Assembly (NCBI RefSeq): GCF_963675165.1 | Contig: NC_087390.1 | Coordinates: 1,197,501 to 1,261,500, forward strand | Length of the DNA stretch: 64,000 nucleotides | Source of the DNA: Halichondria panicea | Lineage: Eukaryota > Porifera > Demospongiae > Suberitida > Halichondriidae | Reading direction: 5' to 3' | In this document: positions 1 through 12,500 of the stretch, one piece after another | Layout: each line of letters opens with the position of its first letter | Position numbering within the stretch: position 1 is the first letter of the stretch | The notes under the pieces: model-generated | The model's input: only the letters and a program-made list of their open reading frames with translations | Told to the model about the DNA's origin: nothing | The model's database searches: none | Position numbers and translations under genes: made by a program

Positions 1-37
1 TATTTAACCTCTACCCCCCCCCCCCACACACACACAG

Positions 38-181
38 TCTTCCCAAGCGTCCCTCAAGCCCACCCCCCTCTCCGTGAACCAGGAGAGGCTGGACCAGTTC
101 TATATGACAGACTCCATTAGTCGATCATCGCTCACAATGGCTAAGTGTGTGAGCGCTGTCAAGGCAGACTCAAGCGAGTGA
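38..181 (+). CDS. NDUFS1: NDUFS1, last exon only (complex I 75-kDa subunit)
   Basis: This is the 3' terminal exon of a gene that starts left of the window. After a CA-rich acceptor ending at 36-37 it reads in phase 0 to TGA at 179-181. The C-terminal peptide contains FYMTDSISRSSLTMAKC, which closely matches the remembered C-terminus of animal NDUFS1 (FYMTDSISRASQTMAKC). NDUFS1 is the iron-sulfur core subunit of mitochondrial NADH:ubiquinone oxidoreductase; none of its cluster-binding part lies in this window. The gene is convergent with SLC25A1, about 2.1 kb away. Family assignment is strong although only 47 residues are visible. Confidence 0.85.
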   Translation, partial: SSQASLKPTPLSVNQERLDQFYMTDSISRSSLTMAKCVSAVKADSSE

Positions 182-782
182 CTCATCATCACTGTTGTAC
201 TGTATTAGTGTCCATCTATGTTGTACTGTATGTATGTATGTATGTATGTATGTATGTTAGTTATAATTGTCAGTTGCTTTTGTGCTACACACATTCTTCA
301 ATAATTGTATATTAACATAATTATTATAGCACGACGGCATGACCTCATACGGTTTGGTACAGTTTCTGCCCCCAAAATAGGATTGTATAGGGTCCTTCTA
401 TTCGTAATTAACACATCTTCAAACAGCCATTTTATATTAATGATGTAACAGGTGCATGATGGTCCAATGGAAGTGCCAATAGTTGAACTTTCAGTACCTA
501 GCGCTGCACTAAATCACTTTTAATTACTTCAGCATAAAAATGTGTATAATTATTATACTCTCATTGTTGCACTATATATAAGTAAACAATAATCTACAGT
601 CCAATTGTTAATGATTAGGTAGCCTCGATTCAAGGCGGCCTGGAATCGAGGCTACCTATCAGGCAGCTGTGGGCCGGAGTGGTATAGGGAGGAGTTCGTT
701 CCTCAAAAACATAAAGTCCTACATGAAAGAGAGCAGAACAATATAAGCTCACTGACTTGCATATACATTTATCTATTATAAT
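182..782. other. Intergenic, no gene seen
   Basis: This stretch follows the NDUFS1 stop. It holds a short TGTA microsatellite (about 229-256) and a perfect-looking small hairpin at 615-658, whose arms are TAGGTAGCCTCGATT-like and its complement. That hairpin belongs to a short motif family (TAGCCTCGATTCCAGGCCG) seen elsewhere in the window. I see no coding potential. Confidence 0.6.
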
Positions 783-993
783 TACCGTATAGCGGGTAAT
801 TTTCGTGGGGTAAAATATTCGTTATTTTCGTGGGCAGGCTGACCTCAACGAAATCTTATCGTAGGCGTGGCTTATCTGAACGTAGGAATGCCGTGCAGCC
901 ACGAGACTAAACGAAATTTTTACTCACGAAAACTACCGTTTCTCGAGTTTAACGAATTTTTTTACCCCACGAAACTTACCCGCTATACGGTAT
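783..993. mobile_element. MITE, ACCGTATAGCGGG family, copy 1
   Basis: The ends are inverted: TACCGTATAGCGGGTAA on the left and TTACCCGCTATACGGTA on the right. Subterminal GTGGGGTAAAA and TTTTACCCCAC arms extend the inverted repeat. There is no open frame of note. It is a fold-back, non-autonomous DNA element about 210 bp long, and it recurs in introns and intergenic DNA throughout the window. Confidence 0.8.
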
Positions 994-1014
994 ACCATGT
1001 ACCAGGCGGCATGC

Positions 1015-2127
1015 ATCGATCTTCAGTGCAGCCTGGGATAGAGGCTAAAAATCCCCTTCCTCCTACGTTTTTGAGTTGTTGCAGTTTACCCCAGAGGAGG
1101 TACGACAGGCGCGGTGCAGCTCAAACAATAATATTAGCCTTTGATCTATATCTGTGTACCTTTGCCCTATTTATTTGCATAAACTTGTTTTAAAAAAAAA
1201 ACCACTGTAGCTGGGCCTGTTGCCTATAATGAAAGACATCTCTGCTGTTGTCTAATGAAAGGCAGCATGCAGGAGGCTGCATGTTGTCTAATGAAAGACA
1301 GCAGGAGGCTGTTACCTATAATGAAAGGCAGCAGGAAGCTCAAGCAATTAGCCTTTGATTAATATTAGCTCTATATAAATCTATATAGTTTCTGTGTACC
1401 TTTGCCCTATAAACTTGTTTTAGTAAAAAAAACAAAAAAAAAAACGACCACTGTAGCCGGGGCTGTTGCCTAATGAAAGAAGCTATCTATTCAAGTACCA
1501 TGCATGCATGCATGTACTATATACATGTAATTATTATAATTATTATGCTGTTTCTGCATGTATTATCATATGTTATTATGCCTCGAGCACCTACAGTACT
1601 TCTTTCATTACTGAGCCAGCAGCCCTGTTGTCTTTCATTACGGGTAGCAGCCCTATACTGTCTTTCATTAGGCAGTAGCCCTACTACACTGCACTGGGAT
1701 TAGTAGCACCTAATGTCTTCAGCAGTAGCAATTACGGTTTATTTTTTATAGTATTTAATACTCGAAGTATAAAAAAAAAACTACTGGCCAGTAGCAACTA
1801 AGGAACTACTACCACTGTAGTAGGGCTGCTGACTTTCAAATGAAAGACAGTAGGGCTGCCACCTAATGAAAGGCACCAGGAAGGAGCCTACTGACTGACA
1901 TAAAATGAAAGCCAGTAGGGGCTGCCACCTAATGAAAGGCACCAGGAGCCTACTGACTGACATAAACCAGTAGGACGTGGCCTGGATGACCAGTTTCCCG
2001 ACCACCCACTACAGCTCCGGAGCCCCGGTTTATAACCCACACGCTACATGGGTGAACTGCTACAAGTCAAAAAACGTAGGAGGAAGTGGATCTTTTAGCC
2101 TCGATCTCAGACCGCACTGAAGATGAG
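1015..2127. mobile_element. Fold-back repeat element of about 1.1 kb
   Basis: The outer arms are inverted copies: about 1017-1085 (containing CCTTCCTCCTACGTTTTT) against about 2058-2125 (containing AAAAACGTAGGAGGAAG). The interior is built from many degenerate repeats of a unit like TAATGAAAGGCAGCAGGAGGCTG in both orientations. A GAGGAGGTACGACAGGCGCGG segment at 1093-1113 is shared with the small element at 8909-9044. There is no transposase. It reads as a non-autonomous transposon or nested repeat. Confidence 0.6.
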
Positions 2128-2276
2128 GCCTTGCATGTGTCCCCGGGGTTACAGTCTGCCCATTGATTTACTAGTATTATGAATTTGACACTGAGTATAC
2201 ATAGCACATGTACAAGTTTGTACGCATGTAATAAAATCATACATATAATACGAAGCTATAATAAATAATTATGAAG

Positions 2277-5200
2277 TTATTGCCAGTTTGGAGTGGGGTA
2301 TGCCCAGTCTAGGAGCTTCATAACGTTCTCATACAACGTGAAGACAATGGCCACATCAAAGCACACTCTCCCCAGCCGAGGGGTAGTCCCCTTGTAGAAC
2401 CTGCAGGTGTGTGGAAATAAGTCAATAATAATATGCATTGACAGCATAACACACACACACAAGGCCGTGTAAAGAAAATAGAAAATCTCCCAATAATTGA
2501 TAGACTTCATGCATGGCAATGGCACCGTTTAATGGCAGTTGAAAGAGATTGATGAAACGGAGGTGGTGGTGGGGGTGTAGTTGAACATCTTTCAACAGCC
2601 ATAACTTGAGTACAGTTGACCCAATGTCAAAAATGTTATGATTTTCAATCCAAAATTTAGTCCGGGCCCTAATTTGCCATTTTTCGGCATCGGACCGACC
2701 ATGGCCATGGTATTGCCAAATTGGCAAATGCTTTTATCTCTCAAATATAAACTTTGATGACACCATTTGAAAGGTCTTTTTCCAAGCTTTCAGAAAATCC
2801 TAACTTTGGATCCACAGAATTCAAGTGTTACGGCAGCTAAAAGATATCGATAACTTGAATTTTGTGGATCCAAAGCCAGGATTTTCTGAAAGCTTGGAAA
2901 AATACCTTCCAAATGGTGTTAATCAAAGTTCATGGATTATATATATATAGCCCATGGTCCGAGGCCGAAAAATGACAAATTAGGGCCCGGACGAAATTTT
3001 GGATTGAAACACATCATTTGAAAGGTATTTTTCTGACATTTTTGACATTGGATCAACTGTACTCAAGTTATGGCTGTTGAAAGATGTTCAACTACACCCC
3101 CACCCCCTCCGTTTCTTTCAACTGCCATAACTTGAATTCTGTGGATCCAAAGTCAATTGTTCTTATCGACCTCCCACTACTTAAAGCACAGCCTATCCTT
3201 ACATGTAGATCTATAATTATGGACAAAGCGGCTGCTCCCAAAATAAAAGCAACATCAATTAAGGCTCCGAGGTTCCACCGTAATCACTAGCTGAATTGCA
3301 TGATTTGGAGGTCGGCAACATGCAGTGAAGAATAGAGAAACATTACGAGGCAAATAAACTACCGTATAGCGGGTAATTTTCGGGGGACAAAATATTCGTG
3401 GTTCAGCAATATTGAGACATTTCGTGGGTAATATTTTCGTGGTTTGGAGCTTGCACTGCAGGTAAAGTAGGCAAGGTCACTTCATTCGTGGGTAAAATAT
3501 TCGTGGTCAGACCTCCAACCACGAAATCCACGAATATTTTGCCCCACGAAAATTACACGCTATACGGTATACACTGCTACATGCATGGCTTTAATTGATA
3601 TTGATAATAAGCATTTTCTGAACGTTCTAAAAATGACTTACGCTTTGAACCCTTCGTTTTTGGCTATCTTAGTGATCACATCCCAAGTGTTCTTGTACTT
3701 GTGTGCATCAAGTCCCTATGAAATACAATGACGCATGTAATTACAGTGCAGTGCATATACATACATGTACAATTATACTTCTGTCTATCAGATAACTATT
3801 CGTACAGTCAGTGAAATCTCGGAATAAAGGAATTAAGCCTTACGGTAATAGCATTCCTATCAATGGACTCATTATGCCTCGAGGGTAGCCGCACGTTATG
3901 ATTTTCTGAATACTTACAATGAGCTCGATGATGCCTTAAAATCAAGCCCTACGACTTCCCGTATACTGTGCACACACCCACACACACAACACACACACAC
4001 ACACCTGCATTCTTGTCTTGACGACGTCAATGGGTGTGTTCCCAAACACACTAGTAGCTCCGGCAATTCCACCGATGCAAAATGTTCGTAAATTCCCGAT
4101 ATCGACCGTATTGTCCCCATCCTGGAAGTACTTCTTTAGTGAGGTGTACACAAAGAAACGGATAGCTTGGTTAGAGCCCTGCTTTAGAATGGTGGGGGTG
4201 AGTCCTTGGTAGGTGCCACGGAGTCCTGTGTGTGTGTGGGTGGTGTGATATGTGAAGGGTGTGTATGTGTGGGTGGTGTGGGTGGGGGTGTGTGTGGGGA
4301 TGCAATAATTATAGGCTACATAATTATTTGTGGGTGGATGATACCGTACGCACATGTATACCCTCTAGCCTCCTCCACAGGAATACCAATTAACAAGGAA
4401 AGGAAGTGGGCGTGGTTACGAGGCTATATCAATGCATGCTTCAGTTTGGCATGTGATACATCCAGTGTCATGCATCAGTGCCCCCACATCCTTGTGATCA
4501 AACGTTTACATACCACATGCAATCAAACTTCCACTAAAGGCAAAACAGTGGTATTGTTGATACAGGAAACAGGATATTAATAATGAAACATCTGAACACC
4601 CTCAGGGCCACCATAACACTATCACATGTGCTTGGTAACAAGTTACTATAGCTTTCTGACTGAGATAACCAGATACCTTCATCCACAGTAATATCATCAG
4701 ACACAACTCAGTCCCATTACGGTACGCTCTTGTACACTGACACCATAAACTACCGTTATAGCGGGTCTATTTTGAAGGTATAACATTTTTATGGTTTTCG
4801 CCGATCAAGCATGTACCGCAAACTTTTATACCCACGAATTTAATATCGCATGCATGCATGCTGGAAAAGACTGCTAATTAAACCAGCAAAAACTTTTCTA
4901 ACAGTCTTTCCGCGAAAGTTTACTGACATTAAGTACTCACTTTATACAGTTCACAGCTTGTTAGTTAAGTACTGCACACGTGTAAATGTATAGACTGCTT
5001 TGTAATAGCAATGCGGTAACCAGGACTACACGCCCACTCACCTTCTTGTTTAACGATAGTCTTCACTCCGTGGAAGAAGCCCTTGTACTGCGGCTTGGGT
5101 TGCGTCTGATCGTGAATGAACTTGACCTTGACCGTTTCCATGGGACACACGACTAGTATGGCTTCAGACACTCCGGCCCCCAGGCCAGCCAGAAGCACCT

Positions 5201-6057
5201 GCTTCTTGTTGAGGTTACCGTTCTCGTCGGACATGTTGTTTTTGAGATATTCAAATACTGAAAACCTAGAGAAAAGGGAAGCGATACATTTGTTAATAGG
5301 GACTGTATATACAACATGACTCCATTATACATGTACAATAAACATTGCCTTTTGTACACCGTCTATGTCTATAAATTGTATTCACCCGGTCTCCCTATGA
5401 AAACGCTGAGATAATGGGTCCCAAACATCTCCTTACTGTATGCATGTGTTTGGACCTGTGTTAGCAGGCCACCACATATACACGTATAGCCACTGTTGGT
5501 CTGTCTGCCCAACGGTGACCAAAGAGAATGGCGCAAAAGCCGAGAGTTTTGTGCCCCACCCACCTGACTGATGCCTTGGGTATGGAGCCATAGAGCAGTG
5601 AGCTGAGGCCTCGGTACAGACCCAGTACACCGTGCTCCTTCACTGTCACCTTCACACAGTTTATTGGACCTGAGGAGGGAGAGAGGGAGGGAGGGGTTAG
5701 GAGACTAGCCTCGGTACCAGGCCGATTGTTTTTACTATAACGTTCAATTAGAGAAAAGTCGGGCGGGAACGTGGCTATGGTAACACTAGCCATGTTATAC
5801 TTCCTACCAATGATACTGTAAGCTTAGGTGACCGCTATAATTATATAGTTCTAAAACACTGATGATTTACACGTATTAACAAGAAAATACTGACATGATA
5901 AATCTTTCTACTCATGCAACGTCCTCGAGCATTAACTGTACTACTGAAAATTACGCACCATTGTATTTTGGTTTAGCCGATCTCTCGTCTAGTTGTAGTT
6001 GCGTCTTTACATACTCTGTGGGGAAGGTCATCATGATCTCAAGACCCCCAGCAATGC

Positions 6058-6129
<72 letters not shown>

Positions 6130-6584
6130 AAATAGGGGAATCGGTATCCCAAGAATAGTCATCATTAGCATTAATTTACAGCTGATATAATCAATTGAGT
6201 GGAACTATATCACGAATGCACATCAGGAAGAAATTGTTGTACATTGAACCTCCGATAAAGAATCCTCTACAACCTAAATTAACTACAAGGGGAAAATGCT
6301 TAACCCCAAAATAATACATATAGATCTATATACATAGGTAATTAAACCTCTGAATAAAACGTCAAGACACTAGCGCTATGAATGAATTTATGCTATCTCC
6401 AAAGTGCTCTAGTTTATTCTGAGTGATTGTACGTACCCGCCAGGATAGCTTTGCCCGGATGCTTCCGCCCGGTCTTCTTGGCCGGGGGTGAGGGTGAGGA
6501 AACAGCTGCTGCCGCAGCGAACCTCCTCACAGGGGAGTGGTGGGAGGCCCACTCAGCAGGGGGTCCAAACCGTCGGGGGTCCAT
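2277..6584 (-). CDS. SLC25A1: Mitochondrial tricarboxylate (citrate) carrier, 7 exons
   Basis: This is an inner-mitochondrial-membrane antiporter that exports citrate in exchange for malate and supplies cytosolic acetyl-CoA. Exons on the minus strand are 6584-6437, 6060-5959, 5669-5564, 5265-5042, 4225-4005, 3715-3642 and 2400-2277. Their phases close to 999 bp, or 332 aa, slightly longer than human (311). Three solute-carrier repeats are visible: [15 protein letters not shown] in repeat 1, [20 protein letters not shown] in repeat 2 and [10 protein letters not shown] in repeat 3. Each carries the P-x-(D/E)-x-x-(K/R) signature. The C-terminal exon reads [20 protein letters not shown]. The N-terminus ([12 protein letters not shown]) is Ala/Ser/Pro-rich. 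Acceptors of exons 2 and 5 abut CA repeats. The gene is divergent from PSMC3IP. Confidence is high. Confidence 0.93.
2531..3130. repeat. About 600-bp near-palindrome in the last SLC25A1 intron
   Basis: The whole stretch is an imperfect inverted repeat centred near 2838. The outer arms read AATGGCAGTTGAAAGA and TCTTTCAACTGCCAT. The inner arms share AAGCTTTCAGAAAATCCT and its complement, flanking GGATCCACAGAATTCAAG. Single-arm relatives are seen at about 15,280-15,650, 17,590-17,760 and 63,410-63,590, all with the phrases GGCCATAACTT and AAGCTTTCAGAAAATC. No coding function is seen. Confidence 0.7.
3360..3569. mobile_element. MITE, ACCGTATAGCGGG family, copy 2
   Basis: This is an intronic copy inside SLC25A1 with ends ACCGTATAGCGGGTAA and CACGCTATACGGTAT. 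The interior (GGGGGACAAAATATTCGTGG) is shared with the copies at 39,012 and 44,440, marking a subfamily. A diverged half copy lies at about 4752-4925 in the next intron. Confidence 0.78.
6061..6127. repeat. (TG)n microsatellite abutting a splice acceptor
   Basis: About 66 bases of uninterrupted TG (CA on the coding strand) run directly into the CAG acceptor of SLC25A1 exon 2 at 6061-6063. The CA array takes the place of an ordinary polypyrimidine tract. Confidence 0.9.
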
Positions 6585-7056
6585 TGAAGAGTATTGTTGT
6601 ACACTCGATTGAAGTCCTGTGGTTGATCAAATGGTAATTTATACTATTGCCAGTACAGTATAGTACTAGTCACTATAATATTAAAAGATATGCACTCACA
6701 AAGTATAGCCTAGCTAGAGACTACTAGAAGTAGGACTGCTATTGCTTACAAAATATCTTGTTCTGTTGCTTCTCTTTAGCTCTAGCTCTCTCTTCAGCTA
6801 GCTAGATCAGGTGTTCTGTGTCAGCCGAGGGTGTGTGTTTGCACTAATGAATTAATGAACAATCACCTCAAGCTAGCTGATGATATTCATTGCACTAGGT
6901 GAGCTGCTGCATTACATTCTTTTGCTAACCATAACACATGCATGCATCCTTCTCCATGACCTTTGAGCTATAAATCCACATGGTTGCATACAGTTTAGCT
7001 AGCTAGCTCACAGCCTCTGCACTATACTAGTAGAGCCAAGGATTCAATCAGTAGCA
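6585..7056. promoter_or_regulatory. Divergent promoter region, SLC25A1 / PSMC3IP
   Basis: There are 472 bp between the two outward-facing start codons. The sequence holds several GCTAGCTAG-type short palindromes and no open frame. I infer shared or abutting promoters from the geometry alone and recognise no TATA box or named binding site. Confidence 0.45.
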
Positions 7057-8190
7057 ATGAGCAAGTCAAAAGATAATGATGGTGAATTGACACATGCTCA
7101 CACGTACACACAACAGAATAGTATCATTATTTTTCTTCTTCGGCAGCCTTGGCCAAGACGAAGGTTGTCAAGTACCTCATTGACACTAACCGACCTTACA
7201 GTACAAGTAAGTTGATCAATACTTAATATCGTAAATGCAATTTTTGTAGTTCATCATGCCTGCGGCAATATTTAATTATCGTGAAATTTATATTTAAATC
7301 ATCCATCCGTTTTGCAGTTGACATCACGGCTAATCTGCACAAAGAATTTGGAAAAACGGTTAGTATGAAATATTGAAATAATAGTATTAAATGTCCGCTG
7401 TCTTTGTGCAGTGTGTACAGCGAGCGCTGGACCTCCTGGTGGTGGATGGGAAGGTCACGGAGAAGGTTCACGGGAGACAGAAAGTCTACTTTGCTAACCA
7501 GGTATGATTATTATATCCAAGGCATGTCCATTTAATACTGATACGTTGGTTGATCACAATAAGTTCGTCGTCTCTATACACTTCATGCATTTGTGTTAGG
7601 ACAACTTCCCCGCTGTGAATGAGGCAGAGCTTAAGGAGATGGATCGCAGGATTGCTGAGTTGCACGAGACCGTCAAGAAAACATCTGCAGAGTGCCACAA
7701 GAAGGAAAATAGTAAGTAACACCTTACCTCACTGGAACTCAGCATTATTAATTCTGGCATTCTTAGCTTTGCCACATTGTTGTTGAAGAACGAAAATTAG
7801 CGTTTCAGTACAGTACACGAGGATGCAAACTCAATGCATGTATGCTACGATCATACGCACACTGTTTAATTCATTGTCCAGTACTCTCGTCTCTGACAAG
7901 CTCCCTCACCTCAGAAGATGCCAGCAAGCAACTCAAAGCACTCACTGCACAAGTTAGTATGGCGTGCACATGTAATAGCGTTTATTATGAGTTTATTTCA
8001 TAGAGTTCAACAGCTAAAGCAAGTGCCATTATTAGTGGTCCTGTTTATGTTTGCGGGTGGCTGTATATAATGGCTATCCTCCTATAATATCACATGACAG
8101 AAATTAATGATGTACGCAGATTGCTATTAAATACAAAATCAATTGTCGTATAGAAGGTCGTTAGGAAATACTGTCCTACACATTATAATG

Positions 8191-8240
<50 letters not shown>

Positions 8241-8306
8241 GCGTGTGCGCGTGCGTGCGCGTGTGCGTGCGTGTGTGTGTGTGTGTGCGTGTGCGTGTGC
8301 GTGTGC

Positions 8307-8343
<37 letters not shown>

Positions 8344-9182
8344 CTGAGATGAAGAGTAGACTGTGTGTGTGTGTGTAGATATCTGAGATGAAGAGTAGAC
8401 TGGCTACCATTAAAGCTGGCACGGACTCAGTGACCCCAGAGGAGTCACTGAAGATCCACAAGAATCACGAGCAGTGCTTCAAGCAATGGAGGAAAAGAAA
8501 GAGAATGGTATACAATAGTACAGTAGAAATATTGTATAAGGTATGGAGGCTATTTTTAATTCTTGCTCGGAATTGTTGGTGCATGCATTCCATTCATCCA
8601 ATCACATTGTCTCTGCCTGTACTTCTTGAAGAAACTATCTAATTACTGATTTTTCCCGAAATGTAATTTTGAGCATTCTTGAGTTAGGATTGTATAGGCC
8701 TTTTAAAAGTACTTATCTATAGCTGTGCTAAGTAGATCACTGCATGATCGCTTGATTCTATCAAAGTACTAAGTTTTGTTACTCGTGCAGGCTAACGATA
8801 TGCTGGAGGCCATATTAGAGGGATATCCAAAATCAAAGAAACAGCTTTGTGTAAGTACAGTACATGATGACCTTGTGTGCACTTTACGAGTATCAGTGTG
8901 TATGTACACAGAGGAGGTCCGACAGGCGCGGTGCAGCTCAACAAGTAATTAGCCTCTGATTACTCTCAGCAAAACATACGACGTGGGAGGATAATTATTG
9001 TTGATTGCCTGAGCTGCACCGCGCCTGTCGTACCTCCTCTGGTATGTACAGCACCAATTAATTATTATTAATTAATTAATTAAGAATTAATTATTATGCT
9101 AACACTTGTAATACCATGGTTACAGGAGGAGGTTGGAATCGAGACTGACGAGGAGTCTGGTGTCAAGCTTCCCGGGAAATAG
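7057..9182 (+). CDS. PSMC3IP: HOP2 / PSMC3IP meiotic recombination accessory factor, 9 exons
   Basis: HOP2 works with MND1 to help RAD51 and DMC1 during meiotic strand invasion. Exons are 7057-7081, 7147-7206, 7318-7358, 7412-7501, 7600-7711, 7882-7952, 8379-8507, 8791-8850 and 9126-9182. Their phases close to 645 bp, or 214 aa, against about 217 in human. The N-terminus holds the winged-helix domain (KVVKYLIDTNRPYST, then KTCVQRALDLLVVDGKV and GRQKVYFANQD). A central coiled coil (EMDRRIAELHETVKK) and a C-terminal helical part (HEQCFKQWRKRKRMANDMLE) follow. Odd point: the exon 7 acceptor and the first 24 bases of exon 7 are duplicated just upstream (8331-8363). Using the upstream copy would add a stop after 12 codons, so the downstream AG at 8377-8378 must be used. 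Confidence 0.92.
8192..8376. repeat. GT-rich microsatellite with a duplicated splice acceptor
   Basis: About 145 bases alternate GT with GC variants, followed by a duplicated piece of PSMC3IP exon 7 and another short GT run. Alternating purine-pyrimidine DNA of this length could adopt Z-form; that is inference only. Confidence 0.85.
8909..9044. mobile_element. Small inverted-repeat element in a PSMC3IP intron
   Basis: The arms CAGAGGAGGTCCGACAGGCG and CGCCTGTCGTACCTCCTCTG are inverted and enclose about 95 bp. Each arm continues inward with CGGTGCAGCTCA and its complement. The same end sequence occurs inside the element at 1015-2127. Confidence 0.75.
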
Positions 9183-9586
9183 AGTATCATCTCCTCACAC
9201 ACTCCTCACTCAGACTATTGGCAACAACAGTTCACTATCTCGATCCTCTATCAACAGTTATCTCATGTTCTAATTATTCTATTATTTACGTTTATTCCAT
9301 GATTCTATACATACAATTATATCACCACGAGTTTTATCTTTATGAACTTCTGATATCATGATCATTTATTGAGGCATTTCTCATTATTATACGTCACACG
9401 ATTTTGGTGGTTTACCACTTCAGCCTCATAGTGGACACTCTCTTTTAACCAAAAAATTAATGTGTGTACAGTAACACCATGATACGTATTATAATTATGA
9501 TTGGCATTATGTACACATAATTATAATTATATAGATACAAAAAACAACAATTTAAAATATTAGTGTTCACAGTAGGGAGCTATAGC
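9183..9586. other. Convergent 3' ends, no gene seen
   Basis: This AT-rich spacer lies between the PSMC3IP stop and the stop of the desulfhydrase-like gene on the other strand. It should hold both 3' UTRs. I see no coding potential or clear repeat. Confidence 0.5.
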
Positions 9587-12500
9587 TCAGGGACATAGAT
9601 CACTAGATAGTGTCATTCGGTTACACTCTGGTCTCCTCTGCACTATGGTATCCATACGACCAAACAGTATGTACACTCCACCTGCATGGTGAGAGGGGAG
9701 GGAGGGGAAATACCAGCACTGCAGTGCGGTTTGATTTCAGGTATATATAATACTATTTATTGTCGATTGTCTGAGGATAGTGTACAGTCACAACACATAA
9801 TTCCAGCAGTACAGAATGCGTTTAATCGTCCATAAATTTCAGCCTATATAATTATAATTATGAGATCATCGCTGCATGCACTGTGATCGCTATAGCAGAG
9901 CAGCTATCGACTGGTTCGAAGAATCACAGGCCAGGAAGCCTATACCAAAGTTGGAGAGCAGCACACAATGTTAATTTAATGCTTTGACATTCAGGTCTGT
10001 GCATACATGCAGTACATAGCTGAACAAATACCGTATAGCGGGTAATTTTCGTGGGGTAAAATATTCATTATTTTCGTGGGCAAGCTGGCCTCCACGAAAT
10101 TTTAACGTAAGCGTGGCTTACCGGAACGTATGAATGCAGTGCAGGCAACGAAATTATTACTCACGAAAACCACCGTTTTTCGAGTTGAACTAAGTTTTTA
10201 CCCCACAAAAATTACCCGCTATACGGTATTAGATTCTAGCCAATTAATGCCTACGTATAATTATATATACAAGCTTAGTCTAGAGGACCTGCTCACCTGT
10301 GTGTATGTAGAGCACCCTTCGTCCCTTGAACACAGAGGGGTTCTTGCTCATCTCCCCCACCATGCCTAGGTAACTCTTGACAGTGAACATAGGGTCCATC
10401 ACTATACCAGTAGAGCTCATCACTTCAACTATAGCATCTGCAGATAATTATTATTATTAATAATATTAACAGTGGAAAATGATTGCCGGAGAACAAAGTC
10501 TTGGTTGCTATACAAAGGTGGTCTTTGTTGAGAGGTTGTTTTGTACCTACTGAACAATGTGTACAATTAAACTAGGGACAAGCAAATAATTATCATTAAT
10601 TAATTAGGTATTAGTGAAATCATTAATAATTATTTAGAGCTAATTACTAAACAGGCTGTCATGCAGATTCAGCCAAGGGGAAGAAGTTGGATTGTTATTT
10701 CAAGGACTGCCATTACGGTATCTGGCTGTAGCCTCACCCAACTCTGCATCTGTTGACTGTGAGAGGCCTAGCCCTATATAGTCCATCACTGGATTGACCA
10801 GCTCCTCAGGGCGTACACGACCTGTCAGTCCCATGTCCCTCAGGCACTCCTTCAGGTGGGCGTACAGCCCGGCAGGGTCCGTCCAGTACAGTGACACACA
10901 GTGGATCCTAGGAGGGGCAGAGAGGGTAATTTTTCAATGGTACACATTTTCGTAACATGCACCCCCAGTAAATACACAGTAAAAAATGTATGCCATCATT
11001 TTCATACAACTTTAAAATGTTTCAAATGAATGGCATATACTTATAATATAGTAGAAAATCAACCCATAGATACCAGGGTGTCATACAGGATTTTGAAGTA
11101 GAGGGGGGAAATGAGAAAAATAACTAGAAAATGTTGCTAAAAAAAGGTCAACTATTGTTTCATATCAGCTATGGACACTCAGTCATAATTGAAGGGGGGG
11201 GGGAATTGGAGCTGGGGGGATATCCCCCTCCCCCCCTGTATGACACCCTGCATAATTATACGTACGTGGTTAGCTGTACGTAAGTACAGTGTGCACTACA
11301 TCACGAGTGAACAGTGTATGAATGAATGAATGGGATGATGGATGGTCTCACTTTAGTTTTGAACCGGTGAGGTAGTTAGCAATGGCCAGCCCACACGCTG
11401 TCCCCACTGAACCACCAGCTACGAATATATCGTCAAAATTATCATGAAGACCCTGAAAAATATAATAATACATAAAAAAAATACAACCTCAATTTAGACG
11501 TTCTTTAAATGTACATTATGTTAATAGCAATTTGTGTTGAGTACTATGTGAGATTGCATGACTCTAATAAACTTTCAAAAAACTCTCATATATAATTATA
11601 CACGTGTACCTGTCCCATCATTTCACTGAATACGTCCATCCACGCCCACGCTCCGAGTGTGTTGGAGCCTCCCTTGGGAATCGTGTACACTTTGTGACCT
11701 TCTGACCTACATCACCACGACAACACATACACTGTACAATACAATGTATCGTATAGCTCCAAAAAAAGTAAAATTTAAGATCATTCCAAATAATATGTAC
11801 CGTTTTTTCTTGGCGAATTTTTCCATCTGTCCATGAATTTCGTCTATCTGATCGTCAAATGACATGTCATCTCTCAGGGGATACACAATGAAGTGAGTTC
11901 CTACCAGCCTCATCAAGAGCGCGTTGCCTTGACAACTAACATCTTTAGGTTCCTAGAATCCATGATGATATAACATTACTGTAACGTAAATATCTCTTTA
12001 GTATATTATCGTAGGAAATTCTGGAAATGCAAAGAAAGTTAGATCCGAAATTAAACACAGTTTGTTGGATTACGTACCCTCACAGAATTATCAAAGTCCA
12101 GTATAAAGACGTACGGCTCCAGCCCCACCTCTCTGGCAGCCATGGCAGTTGCTCGAGCATGGTTGGAATCAAACCCACCAAACGTGATCACCATGTCACA
12201 GCCTTGCTCCAGAGCATCCGCAAACAGAAACTCAAGCTTCCTCACCTGAAGCATAAATAAGATCCCAAGTGTATGGCAAGTGTACTTTACCCCACTCTTC
12301 CATTACTATCCCCCAGTTCATCTCTGATGTACGGACACACAATGTGAAACATAGAACTCACAAAGAGCTTCTTTTATGAGATAGACGCAATTTATGGGAT
12401 GGCAAAGATAGCTAACAAAATTGGTAGACTAATGCACCTGTCAATTGATATGTATCAATTGACATCGAGGCTGCCCCCAGATGCGTGGTGCAGTTAAATT

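Noticed and set aside
5895-8461. Open frames made of repeated Cys-Val or Thr-His (for example over 6061-6127 and 8183-8461)
   Set aside because: They are translations of GT/CA microsatellites.
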